A DNA stretch of 64,000 nt from Trinickia fusca (lineage in GTDB: Bacteria > Pseudomonadota > Gammaproteobacteria > Burkholderiales > Burkholderiaceae): the NCBI RefSeq assembly GCF_003628145.1, contig NZ_RBZV01000008.1:62001-126000 (forward strand), written 5' to 3'. This document shows, piece by piece, positions 16,727 to 26,119 of this stretch; position 1 is the stretch's first letter; each line of letters begins with the position of its first letter. The notes beneath the pieces are model-generated. The model was given only the letters and a program-made list of their open reading frames with translations. It was not told the origin of the DNA and searched no databases. The translations under genes were made by a program, and so were the position numbers.

Positions 16727-17650
16727 ATGACCGACCGATTGAGCGGCATCTCCGCTTTCGTTCACGCCGCCGAGGCCGGCAGCTTCGCGCTCGCGGCCGA
16801 GCGCATGCACCTGACGCGCTCGGCCGTCGGCAAGCGCATCGCGCACCTCGAGGAACGACTGGGCACCCGCCTGTTCCACCGCACGACGCGCAGCCAGAGC
16901 CTGACCGAAGACGGCCACGCGTTCTACGAACGCTGCGTGCGCGCGCTGACCGAACTCGAAGCCGGCGAGGCCGCGCTAACAGCGGCACGCCACGATCCGC
17001 AGGGACGGCTGCATGTCAGCGTGCCCGTGCTGTTTGGCCGGCGCTGCGTGGCGCCGATCCTGCTCGAGCTTGCCGCACGCTATCCGCGCCTCGAATTGCA
17101 GATGAGCTTCACCGACCGCGTCGTCGATCTCGTCGACGAGAGCATCGATCTGGTCGTTCGCAGCGGCCGGCTGCGCGATGCGCCGACGGCACTCGTGGCG
17201 CGTTCGCTCGGCGAGCAGACGATGCTGCTGTGCGCAGCACCCGTCTATCTCGCGCGGCATGGCACGCCGCGCACGGTGGCTGAATTGGCGGGGCACCACG
17301 GCGTGCTGTATGCAGCCGGGCGACGCGACGTCGTCTGGCCGCTCGCCGACGAGCACGGGACGATGCGCGATGTCGCGATGTCGCACCGTCTGCGCTTCGA
17401 CGATCTCGAGACGATCGTCGCGGCCGTCAAAGCCGGTGCAGGCATCGCGCGCCTGCCATGCTGGCTCGTGGCCGAAGAGCTGCGCGCCGGCACGCTCGTG
17501 AAGCTGCTGCCGCATGCGCCGGGGCCGGGCGTGCAGGTGCATCTCGCATGGCGCCGCACGCGGCACCTGCCCACGCGCATGCGCGTGGCGATCGATGCGC
17601 TAGCGGCACAATTGCCGCCGCTGCTCGCGATCAGTACGAGTACGGCGTAA
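16727..17650 (+). CDS. LysR-family transcriptional regulator
   Basis: A 307-residue LysR protein with an N-terminal winged helix-turn-helix (GSFALAAERMHLTRSAVGKR, about residues 16-35) and an effector domain of the CrgA/DmlR-like subgroup. It is divergent from the MDR oxidoreductase gene and probably controls it. The last 50 residues contain the R-H-L-P-T-R-M-R-V-A-I-D-A-L helix usual at the end of this subgroup. The inducer is unknown. Confidence 0.9.
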   Translation: MTDRLSGISAFVHAAEAGSFALAAERMHLTRSAVGKRIAHLEERLGTRLFHRTTRSQSLTEDGHAFYERCVRALTELEAGEAALTAARHDPQGRLHVSVPVLFGRRCVAPILLELAARYPRLELQMSFTDRVVDLVDESIDLVVRSGRLRDAPTALVARSLGEQTMLLCAAPVYLARHGTPRTVAELAGHHGVLYAAGRRDVVWPLADEHGTMRDVAMSHRLRFDDLETIVAAVKAGAGIARLPCWLVAEELRAGTLVKLLPHAPGPGVQVHLAWRRTRHLPTRMRVAIDALAAQLPPLLAISTSTA

Positions 17651-17762
17651 GTCGTCGATCATCGGGCGACCGTGCCTCTCACTCAGCTGCAAGCAAATCT
17701 ATGCGCAGCACCGCGCCGGATGGCGTATAACAACAGAACCCTCGTTTTTCGCGGAGCAGCAC

Positions 17763-17918
17763 ATGGACTATCGCATGCACACCGCGCCGAACCCCGATCC
17801 GCTCGCCGATCCGACGCGCGACCCCGAAGGCGAGCCGCTCCTGGTGCCGCCGTCGCCCGGCCATCACAACGACGAGCCCCAGCGGCCCGAGGGCCCACCT
17901 GACAAGGATCCCGTCTGA
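17763..17918 (+). CDS. 51-residue proline-rich hypothetical protein
   Basis: A short gene (start 17763, stop TGA 17916-17918) with GGAG upstream (CGGAGCAGCAC before the ATG). The product is acidic and proline-rich, with pieces such as P-N-P-D-P-L-A-D-P-T-R-D-P and a C-terminal P-E-G-P-P-D-K-D-P-V. It has no membrane segment or cysteine and is predicted to be disordered. Strict codon bias (G/C third positions in most codons) and the ribosome binding site support it being real. Function is unknown. It stands alone between the LysR gene and a chemoreceptor. Confidence 0.6.
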   Translation: MDYRMHTAPNPDPLADPTRDPEGEPLLVPPSPGHHNDEPQRPEGPPDKDPV

Positions 17919-18186
17919 CCGGCTGCCTCGCACAGCCGTAGAACTACTCCACTAGCGTTGCGGCCCCTGGTCAAGGCAACGCGTCCCCCCGTGCCGCAAA
18001 GCGCACGCGCGGGCACCGGGCTGCGCGCGCGTGCGCCGGAGCCAATGAGCGTCACTTCATACGTAAGTACATAAGGGTTTCCCCCGCTATTCCGGGGTAC
18101 GACCACGGTCGTTAGAGCACCTGGGCGCGGCCTCTCCCCATACGCATCGCAAGGCCGCTGACTGATGACCCTACGTGAGCTACGCA

Positions 18187-19737
18187 ATGCAAAAAATGAC
18201 ACTGAACCAAAGGCTTGGCTCGATGATCGCGGTGCTGTGGATCGGCCTGATCCTGATCGGCGTGGCCGGCGTCTGGCAGTCTCGCGCGTCGATGATGGCC
18301 GATCGACGCGACCAGTTGGTTTCCCTCGTTCAACAAGCGAACAGCATCGTCACGCATTATTACGACGCGTCGCAGCAGCACACCATGAGCGAGGACGACG
18401 CAAAGAAGAAGGCGCTCGAGACGATATCTGTCCTTCGCTACGGGAAAGACGGCTATTTCTCCATCAACGATTCGCAGTCCGTGATGCTGATGCATCCGAT
18501 CAAGCCGCAACTGAACGGCAAGAACTTGGCGGGTTTCACCGACCCGGCCGGCAACCACCTGTTCCAGGACATCGTGAAGGCTGCGCACCAGGAAAACGGT
18601 GGCTTCACGAATTACATGTGGTCCAAGCCCGGCAGCGATGTGCCGGTGCCTAAAACGGCGTATGCCGTGCACTTCGCACCGTGGGACTGGGTGGTCGTGA
18701 CCGGCATGTACCTGGATGACATCAACTCCGCGTTCGTCGACAGCATCCTGCGCTGGGTCGGCGTAACGGTCGTGCTCGGGGTGCTCGCGACGGTGGCGAT
18801 GGTGCTCGTGCTGCGCAGCGTGCGGCGCGGCCTCGGCGGCGACCTCGAACTCGCGATTTCCACCGCGCGCCGCATGGCGGAAGGCGACCTGACCGCGCGC
18901 GTGCCGGTCGCGCACAACGACGACGACAGCCTCATGCACGCGCTCGCACAGATGCAGGTAGGCCTCGCCGACGCCGTGTCGCGCGTGCGGTCCGGCGCCG
19001 AGAACATCAACGTCGGCGCGAGCGAGATCGCGGCGGGCAACATCGACCTGTCGCAACGCACCGAACAGCAAGCGGCCGCGCTCGTGCAGACGGCCTCGAG
19101 CATGGATCAGATGACGTCGAACGTGAAGCTGAACGCCGACAGCGCTTCGCAAGCCGCACACCTGGCCGAGCAGGCAGCCGACGTGGCCACGCGCGGCAGC
19201 AGCGTCGTCGACGACGTGGTGCGCACGATGAACGAAATCACGTCGAGCTCGCAAAAGATCGGCGACATCATCGGCGTGATCGACGGCATCGCGTTCCAGA
19301 CCAACATCCTGGCGCTGAACGCGGCCGTCGAAGCGGCACGTGCGGGCGAGCAAGGGCGCGGGTTCGCCGTCGTGGCGTCCGAAGTGCGCAGCCTCGCGCA
19401 GCGCTCGGCCACGGCCGCCAAGGAGATCAAGGCGTTGATCGAATCGTCGACGAACACGGTCGATCAAGGCGCCGCGCTCGTGGCGAACGCGGGCTCGACG
19501 ATGGGCGAGATCGTGCAGTCGGTACGCCGCGTCAACGAAATCCTCGAAGAGATCAGCCACGCGTCGCGCGAACAAAGCGCCGGCATCGAGCAAGTCAATC
19601 GTGCCGTGGGCGAAATGGACAAGGTGACGCAGCAGAATGCGGCGCTTGTCGAGGAGGCTGCGGCCGCCGCGCAATCGCTGAAGGATCAGGCTACGGTGCT
19701 GCGCGAAGCCATCTCAGGGTTCTCGCTGCCGGCTTGA
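18187..19737 (+). CDS. Methyl-accepting chemotaxis protein with single-Cache sensor
   Basis: About 516 residues. A first membrane helix (about 10-28) is followed by a periplasmic sCache-2 sensor (about 30-180, with [16 protein letters not shown] and [11 protein letters not shown]). A second helix lies at about 188-206, then HAMP and a cytoplasmic signalling domain. Its hairpin tip reads [20 protein letters not shown]. It signals through CheA/CheW to the flagellar motor. No C-terminal NWETF-type CheR pentapeptide is present. Start at ATG 18187 is a choice; GTG 18175 and ATG 18196 are alternatives and none has a strong ribosome site. A strong terminator follows. Confidence 0.92.
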   Translation: MQKMTLNQRLGSMIAVLWIGLILIGVAGVWQSRASMMADRRDQLVSLVQQANSIVTHYYDASQQHTMSEDDAKKKALETISVLRYGKDGYFSINDSQSVMLMHPIKPQLNGKNLAGFTDPAGNHLFQDIVKAAHQENGGFTNYMWSKPGSDVPVPKTAYAVHFAPWDWVVVTGMYLDDINSAFVDSILRWVGVTVVLGVLATVAMVLVLRSVRRGLGGDLELAISTARRMAEGDLTARVPVAHNDDDSLMHALAQMQVGLADAVSRVRSGAENINVGASEIAAGNIDLSQRTEQQAAALVQTASSMDQMTSNVKLNADSASQAAHLAEQAADVATRGSSVVDDVVRTMNEITSSSQKIGDIIGVIDGIAFQTNILALNAAVEAARAGEQGRGFAVVASEVRSLAQRSATAAKEIKALIESSTNTVDQGAALVANAGSTMGEIVQSVRRVNEILEEISHASREQSAGIEQVNRAVGEMDKVTQQNAALVEEAAAAAQSLKDQATVLREAISGFSLPA

Positions 19738-19766
19738 GCTGAAGCGCCCCCCTCGCTCTCCCCTGT

Positions 19767-19808
19767 AACGGCCGCCGCGTCTCTATCGCGGCGGCCGTTT
19801 CTTTTTCT
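19767..19808 (+). terminator. Strong intrinsic terminator of the chemoreceptor gene
   Basis: AACGGCCGCCGCG (19767-19779) and CGCGGCGGCCGTT (19787-19799) make a perfect 13-bp stem with a 7-base loop, followed by the T-rich TTTCTTTTTCT. It lies 30 bases after the stop codon. Confidence 0.92.
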
Positions 19809-19961
19809 CTGCGTTCCCGCCCACCTCGTCCGGCGCATCGCCAACGCTAACGGCAAGACGACAATTCTTACGTTTTATTTACAATGCACGCTTTGTCGCG
19901 CGCGGGTTCGCGCTCGTGCGCATGTTTTGTCGATGCTGCTCAGCTTTGCCGATTCCTACCG

Positions 19962-21686
19962 ATGATGGTCTTCAAGAAGAAACCGCCACGATCCTGCGCC
20001 CCGCTTCCCGTCAAACATCCCGTTCTTGCGGCCCGCCTGCCCGTGTGGCGTTCGAGACTCGTGCTGGCGCTGATGTGCGCCGCGTTCGCAACGGTCGCCG
20101 CACGTGCCTGTTGGATACAGATCGTCGAACACGACTTTCACGCGGCCGAAGGGCTCAAGCGCTACCGGCACACTGTCGAACTCGAAGCCCGCCGCGGCAC
20201 GATCGTCGACCGGCATGGCGCGCTGCTGGCCGTCAGCCTCGCCACCCATGACGTGTGGGCCGAGCCGAAACGCGTCGACGCTGCCGCGCGCGCCCCGCTT
20301 GCGCAAATACTCGAACTACCGCTTGCCGAGCTCGACCAACGCTTGAACACCGAGCGCGGCCTCGTGCTCGTCAAGCGTCACGTCGATGCGCAGACAGCAA
20401 GCCGTCTCGCCAGCCTGAACCTTGCCGGCGTCACGCAAACGGCCACCGCCAGGCGCGTCTATCCCGAGGGCGATGCGATGGCGCACGTCGTGGGCTTCAC
20501 GGACATCGACGACCATGGCCAGGAAGGTGTCGAACTCGCCGTCGATGCGGCGCTGCGCGGCGAATCGGGCACGCGCGAAGTGATTCGCGACCGGCTCGGC
20601 CGCTTTGTCGCCGACATGCGCCCGCGTGTGCCGGCGCGCGATGGCGAGACGGTACGTCTGACGATCGATCGGCGCATCCAACAGCTCACGTACGATCATT
20701 TGCAAGCGGCGCTCGCGCAGCATCACGCGCTGGCCGGCAGCGCCGTCGTGCTCGATGCGCGCAACGGCGAAATCCTTGCGCTCGCGAACGCGCCGGCCTT
20801 CGACCCGAACCAGCGCACGCGCCGCGCGGTCGACACCTTGCGCAATCGCGCGCTGACCGACACGTTCGAGCCGGGCTCGACGATCAAGCCGCTGCTCGTC
20901 GCGCTCGCCATGGATGCCGGCGTTGCAGGGCCGACGACGCTGATCAACACCGCGCCGGGCCGCTATACGATCGGGCCCAACACGATTCACGACACCTCCG
21001 ATCACGGCACGGTCACGTTGACCGAAGCGCTCGCCAAATCGAGCAACATCGCGCTCGCGAAGCTCGCGCTGTCGATGCCGGCCGAGCGAATCTGGACGCG
21101 CTATCAGGAGCATGGCCTCGGCCGCACGCCCGGGTTGCCGTTCCCAGGCGTCGCAGCCGGCACGCTGAGGCCGTGGCAGCGTTGGCGTCCGATCGAACAA
21201 GCAACCGTCTCGTACGGCTATGGGCTCTCGACCTCGCTCGTGCAGATGGCGCAAGCCTATACGGTGTTTGCCGGCGACGGCCGACTGCATCGCGCCACGC
21301 TTCTGATCGATGAAACGAATGATGGCGCACAGCGCGATGGCCCGCGCGTCACGACGCCTGAGACGGCCGCTACGATCCGCGCCATGCTCGAGCAAGCCGC
21401 GAGCACCGACGGCACGGGGCGAGCTGCACAGCTCGCGCGCTACCGCGTCGGCGGCAAGACGGGCACTGCGTGGAAGCACGCGGGCAACGCGTATGCAAAG
21501 GGAAAGTACCGCGCGCTGTTCGTCGGCATAGCGCCGATCGATGCGCCGCGCATCATCGTCGCCGTGATGATCGACGAGCCTGCTGGGCGTGGAGTCTATG
21601 GCGGCACGGTGGCCGCGCCTGTATTCGCGTCGATCACCGGTGCGGCTCTGCCGCTGCTCGGCGTGCCGCCCGACGCACAAAGCTGA
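19962..21686 (+). CDS. FtsI/PBP3-type peptidoglycan transpeptidase (class B PBP)
   Basis: About 574 residues. A short basic cytoplasmic tail and one membrane helix (about 30-50) precede a PBP dimerisation domain (RRGTIVDRHG near 80) and a transpeptidase domain. Catalytic motifs are all present: S-T-I-K with Ser306 in E-P-G-S-T-I-K-P, S-S-N near 362, and K-T-G-T-A near 495. It crosslinks septal peptidoglycan in the FtsI branch. It is not in a division-and-cell-wall cluster, so it is probably an extra FtsI paralogue. Start 19962 is uncertain; ATG 19884 would add 26 residues before the membrane helix. Confidence 0.88.
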   Translation: MMVFKKKPPRSCAPLPVKHPVLAARLPVWRSRLVLALMCAAFATVAARACWIQIVEHDFHAAEGLKRYRHTVELEARRGTIVDRHGALLAVSLATHDVWAEPKRVDAAARAPLAQILELPLAELDQRLNTERGLVLVKRHVDAQTASRLASLNLAGVTQTATARRVYPEGDAMAHVVGFTDIDDHGQEGVELAVDAALRGESGTREVIRDRLGRFVADMRPRVPARDGETVRLTIDRRIQQLTYDHLQAALAQHHALAGSAVVLDARNGEILALANAPAFDPNQRTRRAVDTLRNRALTDTFEPGSTIKPLLVALAMDAGVAGPTTLINTAPGRYTIGPNTIHDTSDHGTVTLTEALAKSSNIALAKLALSMPAERIWTRYQEHGLGRTPGLPFPGVAAGTLRPWQRWRPIEQATVSYGYGLSTSLVQMAQAYTVFAGDGRLHRATLLIDETNDGAQRDGPRVTTPETAATIRAMLEQAASTDGTGRAAQLARYRVGGKTGTAWKHAGNAYAKGKYRALFVGIAPIDAPRIIVAVMIDEPAGRGVYGGTVAAPVFASITGAALPLLGVPPDAQS

Positions 21687-21695
21687 CGCTCTGCG

Positions 21696-22829
21696 TCAGT
21701 CGAGTTCCTGCACGCGGTTGCGGCCGTCGTGCTTGGCGCGATACATCGCGCGGTCCGCTTCGTCGACGAGCGCCTGCACCACGCAGGCCGTCTCGCGCGC
21801 GTCGCGCACTTCGCCGAAAGACTGCGTCGCAATGCCGATCGACACGGTCAATCGCATCGGCCGATGGTCGTCATCGCGGACGTCGAGCGCGGCGACCGCC
21901 TGCCTCACGCGTTCGGCCACCACGCGTGCGCTGGTGCGATCCGTCTGCACGAGCAGCGCGGCAAACTCCTCGCCGCCATAGCGCGCGAGCGTATCGCTGA
22001 CGCGCAATTGATCGCGTGCGCAACCTGCGACGGCCACGAGCGCACGATCGCCGGCTGCGTGGCCATGCGTATCGTTGATCGACTTGAAATGGTCGACGTC
22101 GAAGAACAGCAGCGTGACAGGTACACCGTGGCGCCCCGCGCGCAGCACTTCTTCGCGCAGACGCTCGTCGAAATAGCGGCGATTGGCCAGACCTGTCAGC
22201 GCATCGGTCATGCCGAGGCGCTTGAGCCGCTCGCGATGCGCGACGTTGTCGAGACTCGCCGCGACGATGCTCGCGAACCGCTCGAGAATGTCGGTCGCCA
22301 TGTCCGCTGCGAAGCGTTCGCCATTGCTGCTGCCCATACATAGGTGACCGATTGGCACACCGTCTTGACTGAGCGGCAAAACGATCGCGCTGGCCGGCAA
22401 GGGTGCGGACACGTATCCGGCTTGCACCTCATCGTCGGTCGAACGCAAAGCGAACAGCGCGTTAAAGGCATCGCACGCAGCTTGCGCGCTGCCGAGCCAA
22501 GGCCTCGATCCTTCACACAAGCGCGCCGCACTTGCACGCGCGCTCGTATCGACCAACAGTTCGGGATGTCCGAATGCGGCCAGCGTTCGCGGCTCGAGCA
22601 AATCGCGCAGCGGCAGGCAGGTATCGTCGAGGCAGAGCCGCACCGCGTCGAGCCCGAAATCGCGCGGCAAACGCAAGAAGAGGATATCGAGGAACGCCGC
22701 AAAGCCGCGGGCTCCGATCAGTGCCAGTTCGACGTCCTGAAAGCGGCGCAGCGTGCGTTCGTTTTGTTGCGCGTTCTGGACAAGCGCGCGTAGTTGCTCG
22801 GTAAAGTCCGGCTCGGGGTGATCTATCAC
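21696..22829 (-). CDS. Diguanylate cyclase with DUF484/GAF-like sensor
   Basis: A 377-residue protein. Residues 1-200 form a DUF484/GAF-like cytoplasmic sensory region without membrane helices. The GGDEF domain follows, with the active-site signature Y-G-G-E-E-F at about 284. An intact allosteric I-site R-V-S-D lies five residues upstream, so product inhibition is expected. It makes cyclic di-GMP from two GTP. Its stop is 9 bases from the stop of the convergent FtsI-type gene. An EAL phosphodiesterase is encoded at 53.5-54.7 kb. Confidence 0.93.
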   Translation of the reverse strand: MIDHPEPDFTEQLRALVQNAQQNERTLRRFQDVELALIGARGFAAFLDILFLRLPRDFGLDAVRLCLDDTCLPLRDLLEPRTLAAFGHPELLVDTSARASAARLCEGSRPWLGSAQAACDAFNALFALRSTDDEVQAGYVSAPLPASAIVLPLSQDGVPIGHLCMGSSNGERFAADMATDILERFASIVAASLDNVAHRERLKRLGMTDALTGLANRRYFDERLREEVLRAGRHGVPVTLLFFDVDHFKSINDTHGHAAGDRALVAVAGCARDQLRVSDTLARYGGEEFAALLVQTDRTSARVVAERVRQAVAALDVRDDDHRPMRLTVSIGIATQSFGEVRDARETACVVQALVDEADRAMYRAKHDGRNRVQELD

Positions 22830-22940
22830 GTTTGAGGGAGTCCGCCGTGGCGAGGCATACGATGCCTCAACGATCGAGATAACGACCGGGACGGAGAAGT
22901 CTTGAGGGGGACGCGGAGCAGCGGCCCCGCTATCCTCGGC

Positions 22941-23471
22941 TTATGAGGGCAGTTGCAAATGGCGGATCATGCGTATGCCTGCCTTTGCCAAACGTTTGGC
23001 TTCGGGGCTGTTCTTCAAAATCCTCATCGAACTGCTGAATACCCAGTTGTATGCACTATGCCCTGCTTGCGACGCCGCATCGGTCATCGCACTCAATTCA
23101 CCAAAGGGCGGTTGGGATAGCTTGTCGTCCAACCATCGCTTCTTCGCAATGACCTCATCGACTCGGCCCGTGCTGTCCGCCCCATGCGGCTCGACCCAGA
23201 AGGCGAACTCGTGGACCCCATTCGCTATGCCGAGACCGTAGTCCCAACGCGGCTCACCCGGCTCTGCGGCAACGAAATGCGCGTCCAGATCGACGCTGCC
23301 CGTATGCTTCCAGTCTGGCTTGGCCTGGATGCTCGGCCGATAGCGGCCTTCAACAACGCTCATACCCGGCTGCGGCGCGAGGCCTGCTGTCGTAGCGGCA
23401 ACGGCAAACTTCGAAGCCGCAGCTTTGTTTGCCGGCTTCGCCGAGCCGGTCTTATTGTTGCGCTTGCTCAT
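22941..23471 (-). CDS. Unrecognised partner protein of the adjacent ATPase
   Basis: A 176-residue protein of unknown family. The first 30 residues are Lys/Ala-rich and basic. The centre carries G-S-V-D-L-D, then R-W-D-Y-G-L-G-I, F-A-F-W-V-E-P-H-G-A and V-I-A-K-K-R-W-L. This alternation of strands with conserved-looking Asp, Glu and Lys is loosely reminiscent of a nuclease-like alpha/beta core, but that is speculation. Its ATG overlaps the stop of the upstream ATPase gene by four bases, so the two are translationally coupled. G+C is low for the window (33 of 60 in the row at 23101). No signal peptide or membrane helix is seen. Confidence 0.8.
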   Translation of the reverse strand: MSKRNNKTGSAKPANKAAASKFAVAATTAGLAPQPGMSVVEGRYRPSIQAKPDWKHTGSVDLDAHFVAAEPGEPRWDYGLGIANGVHEFAFWVEPHGADSTGRVDEVIAKKRWLDDKLSQPPFGELSAMTDAASQAGHSAYNWVFSSSMRILKNSPEAKRLAKAGIRMIRHLQLPS

Positions 23472-24745
23472 TCGGTGCCCTTACGCTTCGCAGCCCGTCC
23501 ACGCGGCTTGCCGCTCTCCCCTGCTTTCGCGGCCTCCCGCGCGCGCTGTCGCTCGTCGGCATCCGCGCGATTGACGGCGTGCGCGACAGTTTGGTTCGTT
23601 CGCGAAGCGAAGCTCACGATACCGCCCCACTCGGATTCGTCATGCTGTTCTGCGGTCGGGTCCAACGCGGAAATGTCGCGGACGTCTTGGCCGCGGCCGA
23701 AGAAATAGACGCGATAGTCCTTCTCCAGCGCGGACGTTGCGAGCGTCTTTGCGTAAGGTACGGCCGGCAGATGGAAGAGCTCACGAACGTCCGACTCACC
23801 AGCACGCAGCTTCTTCAGCTCCTGAACGGCCCACACCATTTCGAGCACGACGGGCGAATGGGTCGACAACACCACGCGATAGCCGCGCCGCAGCAACTCG
23901 AGCACGAGCAGCAACACCGCCTGAATGCCTTCCGGGTGCAAGCCCATTTCGGGCTCCTCGATCACGACCCAATCGACCGTCTCCTGCGCGTTCTCGCCTG
24001 ACTTTCGCTTTTGCGTACTGACCGTGCACAGCCAATAAAGCCCCATCAGCATCGGCGTGAATTCACGCTGCCCTGCCGACCACGACAGGAAGCTCAACGG
24101 TGCCTTCTGTCCTGGAACATGCAGTGCAAGGCGCTTCGTAAACTCGCTGTTGTCGAGCGCGAGTCTGTTGCCGCCGAACAAGTGTTTTTGAATGGGTGCT
24201 CTCAATGTGTCGTTCAACCGGTTCGACGCCGGGAACAGTTCGCCTTTCGCCGCAAACTCGTTCTGGATCAGATTGTGAACGGCATCACTGAAAGCACGCA
24301 GCGCATAGGGATCGCCGAAATTGAACGTGCCGAAGTTCTGCGAGACGCCGCTTGGCAGACTCATCACGCGCTGAGCGGGAATGTAGAAAAGCCGCTCATA
24401 ACGCGTCTTCTTGCCTTTGCTCGGCTTGGTCAAGTCGAGCAAATCCACGCTCTTGCCGTCAAAGACCAGTGACGACTTGCCCTTCGACCACCCCTCCGAA
24501 ATGCCCCGGCCAAAGTAGGCGTCGAGAAACGCTTCGGGACGATCGGTAAAGGTCATGTTGTGATGCGCAAACATGCCGTGAATGTGATCGCGATCGATCA
24601 GCAGTTTCAGCGTCTGCAGGAAAATGCTCTTGCCGGTCGCCTGCGCCCCCACCATGACCGTGAGGTCACCAAATTGCACGTCCGCCGACTGTATCGGGCC
24701 GAAGTGACTCAGCTTGAGTCTGGGGGGCTTCGCCGCTGGCACCAT
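23468..24745 (-). CDS. SMC/ABC-like AAA-family ATPase (AAA_15/AAA_21 type)
   Basis: A 425-residue ATPase. Walker A is G-A-Q-A-T-G-K-S at 33-40, an ABC-signature-like S-A-G-Q-R-E lies at 223-228, Walker B V-V-I-E-E-P-E-M-G-L-H-P at 260-271, and the His switch S-T-H-S at 294-297. The first strands (RLKLSHFGPIQSADVQFGDL) are typical of overcoming-lysogenisation/RecF-like ATPases, but there is no TOPRIM domain and no long coiled coil. The last 60 residues are charged and probably disordered. ATG 24745 has AAGGAG upstream. Such ATPases with a coupled small partner are common in phage-defence modules. Lower G+C (29-33 of 60 in counted rows) suggests acquisition. Confidence 0.88.
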   Translation of the reverse strand: MVPAAKPPRLKLSHFGPIQSADVQFGDLTVMVGAQATGKSIFLQTLKLLIDRDHIHGMFAHHNMTFTDRPEAFLDAYFGRGISEGWSKGKSSLVFDGKSVDLLDLTKPSKGKKTRYERLFYIPAQRVMSLPSGVSQNFGTFNFGDPYALRAFSDAVHNLIQNEFAAKGELFPASNRLNDTLRAPIQKHLFGGNRLALDNSEFTKRLALHVPGQKAPLSFLSWSAGQREFTPMLMGLYWLCTVSTQKRKSGENAQETVDWVVIEEPEMGLHPEGIQAVLLLVLELLRRGYRVVLSTHSPVVLEMVWAVQELKKLRAGESDVRELFHLPAVPYAKTLATSALEKDYRVYFFGRGQDVRDISALDPTAEQHDESEWGGIVSFASRTNQTVAHAVNRADADERQRAREAAKAGESGKPRGRAAKRKGTE

Positions 24746-25018
24746 CTGCTCCTTGCGTCTAAATGTCTTTTGTTTGCGGCCCGCATTTTCGAGCGGGCAC
24801 GGCACTGGCACGTCCACAAATGCCGTGCATTGTAGCGCGGCCCAACCGAGATCCGACCCTCTGTACCAATGCCCGCTCCCCCACGCTGACCGCTCACCGC
24901 ACCCTTGTGTAAACCGTCAAACGTACTAACGTTCTGGTTACGGGCGAGCGGCGCCCGTGCGAAGCGCGCATGATCCGTGCTTCGGCGTTTGATCGAAGAA
25001 CAACAAGGACTATCGATC

Positions 25019-26119
25019 ATGACGACGGTCGCGACCTTTCAAATCGAGCATACGCAGTACCTCGATGCCGAGGGCAAACCCACCCAACCGCTGCCCGCGT
25101 TCGCCCAAGACCCCGCAGCGCTCGTGCCGCTTTATCACGCGATGGTCCGTACCCGCGCGTTCGATACCAAGGCTGTTGCATTGCAGCGTACCGGCAAGCT
25201 CGGCACGTTCGCGTCGTCGGTCGGCCAGGAAGCGATCGGCGTCGGCATTGCTTCGGCCATGCGCGCCGACGACGTCCTGTTTCCGTCGTATCGCGATCAC
25301 GCGGCACAGTTGCTGCGCGGCGTCACGATGGTCGAAAGTCTGCTCTATTGGGGCGGCGACGAACGCGGCAGCAAGTTCAGCGTCGCGCGCCACGACTTCC
25401 CGAACTGCGTCCCGATCGGCAACCAGGTCTGCCATGCTGCCGGCGCAGCCTACGCGTTCAAGCTGCGCGGCGAGCCGCGCGTGGCGGTCGCGATCGTCGG
25501 CGACGGCGGCACGTCCAAAGGCGATTTCTACGAAGCGATGAACATGGCGGGCATCTGGCGCGCGCCGCTCGTCATCGTCGTCAACGACAATCAGTGGGCC
25601 ATCTCGGTGCCGCGCGCGCAGCAATCGGCCGCGCAAACCTTGGCGCAAAAAGCGATCGCGGCTGGCATCGAAGGGCTCCAAGTGGACGGCAACGACGTCG
25701 TCGCCGTGCACGCCGCTGCTCGCATCGCGTTCGACAAGGCACGCAGCGGCGATGGCCCCACGCTGATCGAAGCGCTCAGCTATCGTCTCGGCGACCACAC
25801 GACCGCCGACGATGCGACACGCTACCGCGATCCCGACATCGTGGCGCACCAATGGCTCAGCGAGCCGGTCGTGCGGCTGCGCAAGTATCTGATGCAAGCG
25901 GGCGCGTGGGACAAGGCGCAAGAAGAGGCGCTCGGCAAGGCTTGTCACGAAGAGGTCGAAACAGCCGTGCAGGGTTACTTGGCTGTGGCCCCGCCCGGCC
26001 CGGCCGCCATGTTCGACCATCTATACGCGAAGCTGCCGCGTGCGCTCGAAGCACAATTGGCGACGGCGCTGCGCTTCGCACCCAATGCGGGATCGGGAGC
26101 CGGAGCGCACGATGGCTGA
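25019..26119 (+). CDS. pdhA: 2-oxoacid dehydrogenase E1 component, alpha subunit (pyruvate dehydrogenase type)
   Basis: A 366-residue E1 alpha. The thiamine diphosphate motif runs from G-D-G-G-T-S-K-G-D-F at 161-170 to N-D-N-Q at 189-192. The phosphorylation-loop region Y-R-D-H is at 91-94. With E1 beta it decarboxylates a 2-oxoacid and reductively acylates lipoyl groups on E2. Heterotetrameric E1 enzymes serve pyruvate, acetoin or branched-chain oxoacids; family resemblance to PdhA is closest but the substrate cannot be proved from sequence alone. It is the first gene of a tightly overlapping pdhABC operon: its stop overlaps the E1 beta start by 8 bases. AAGGA lies 10 bases before the ATG. 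Confidence 0.88.
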   Translation: MTTVATFQIEHTQYLDAEGKPTQPLPAFAQDPAALVPLYHAMVRTRAFDTKAVALQRTGKLGTFASSVGQEAIGVGIASAMRADDVLFPSYRDHAAQLLRGVTMVESLLYWGGDERGSKFSVARHDFPNCVPIGNQVCHAAGAAYAFKLRGEPRVAVAIVGDGGTSKGDFYEAMNMAGIWRAPLVIVVNDNQWAISVPRAQQSAAQTLAQKAIAAGIEGLQVDGNDVVAVHAAARIAFDKARSGDGPTLIEALSYRLGDHTTADDATRYRDPDIVAHQWLSEPVVRLRKYLMQAGAWDKAQEEALGKACHEEVETAVQGYLAVAPPGPAAMFDHLYAKLPRALEAQLATALRFAPNAGSGAGAHDG

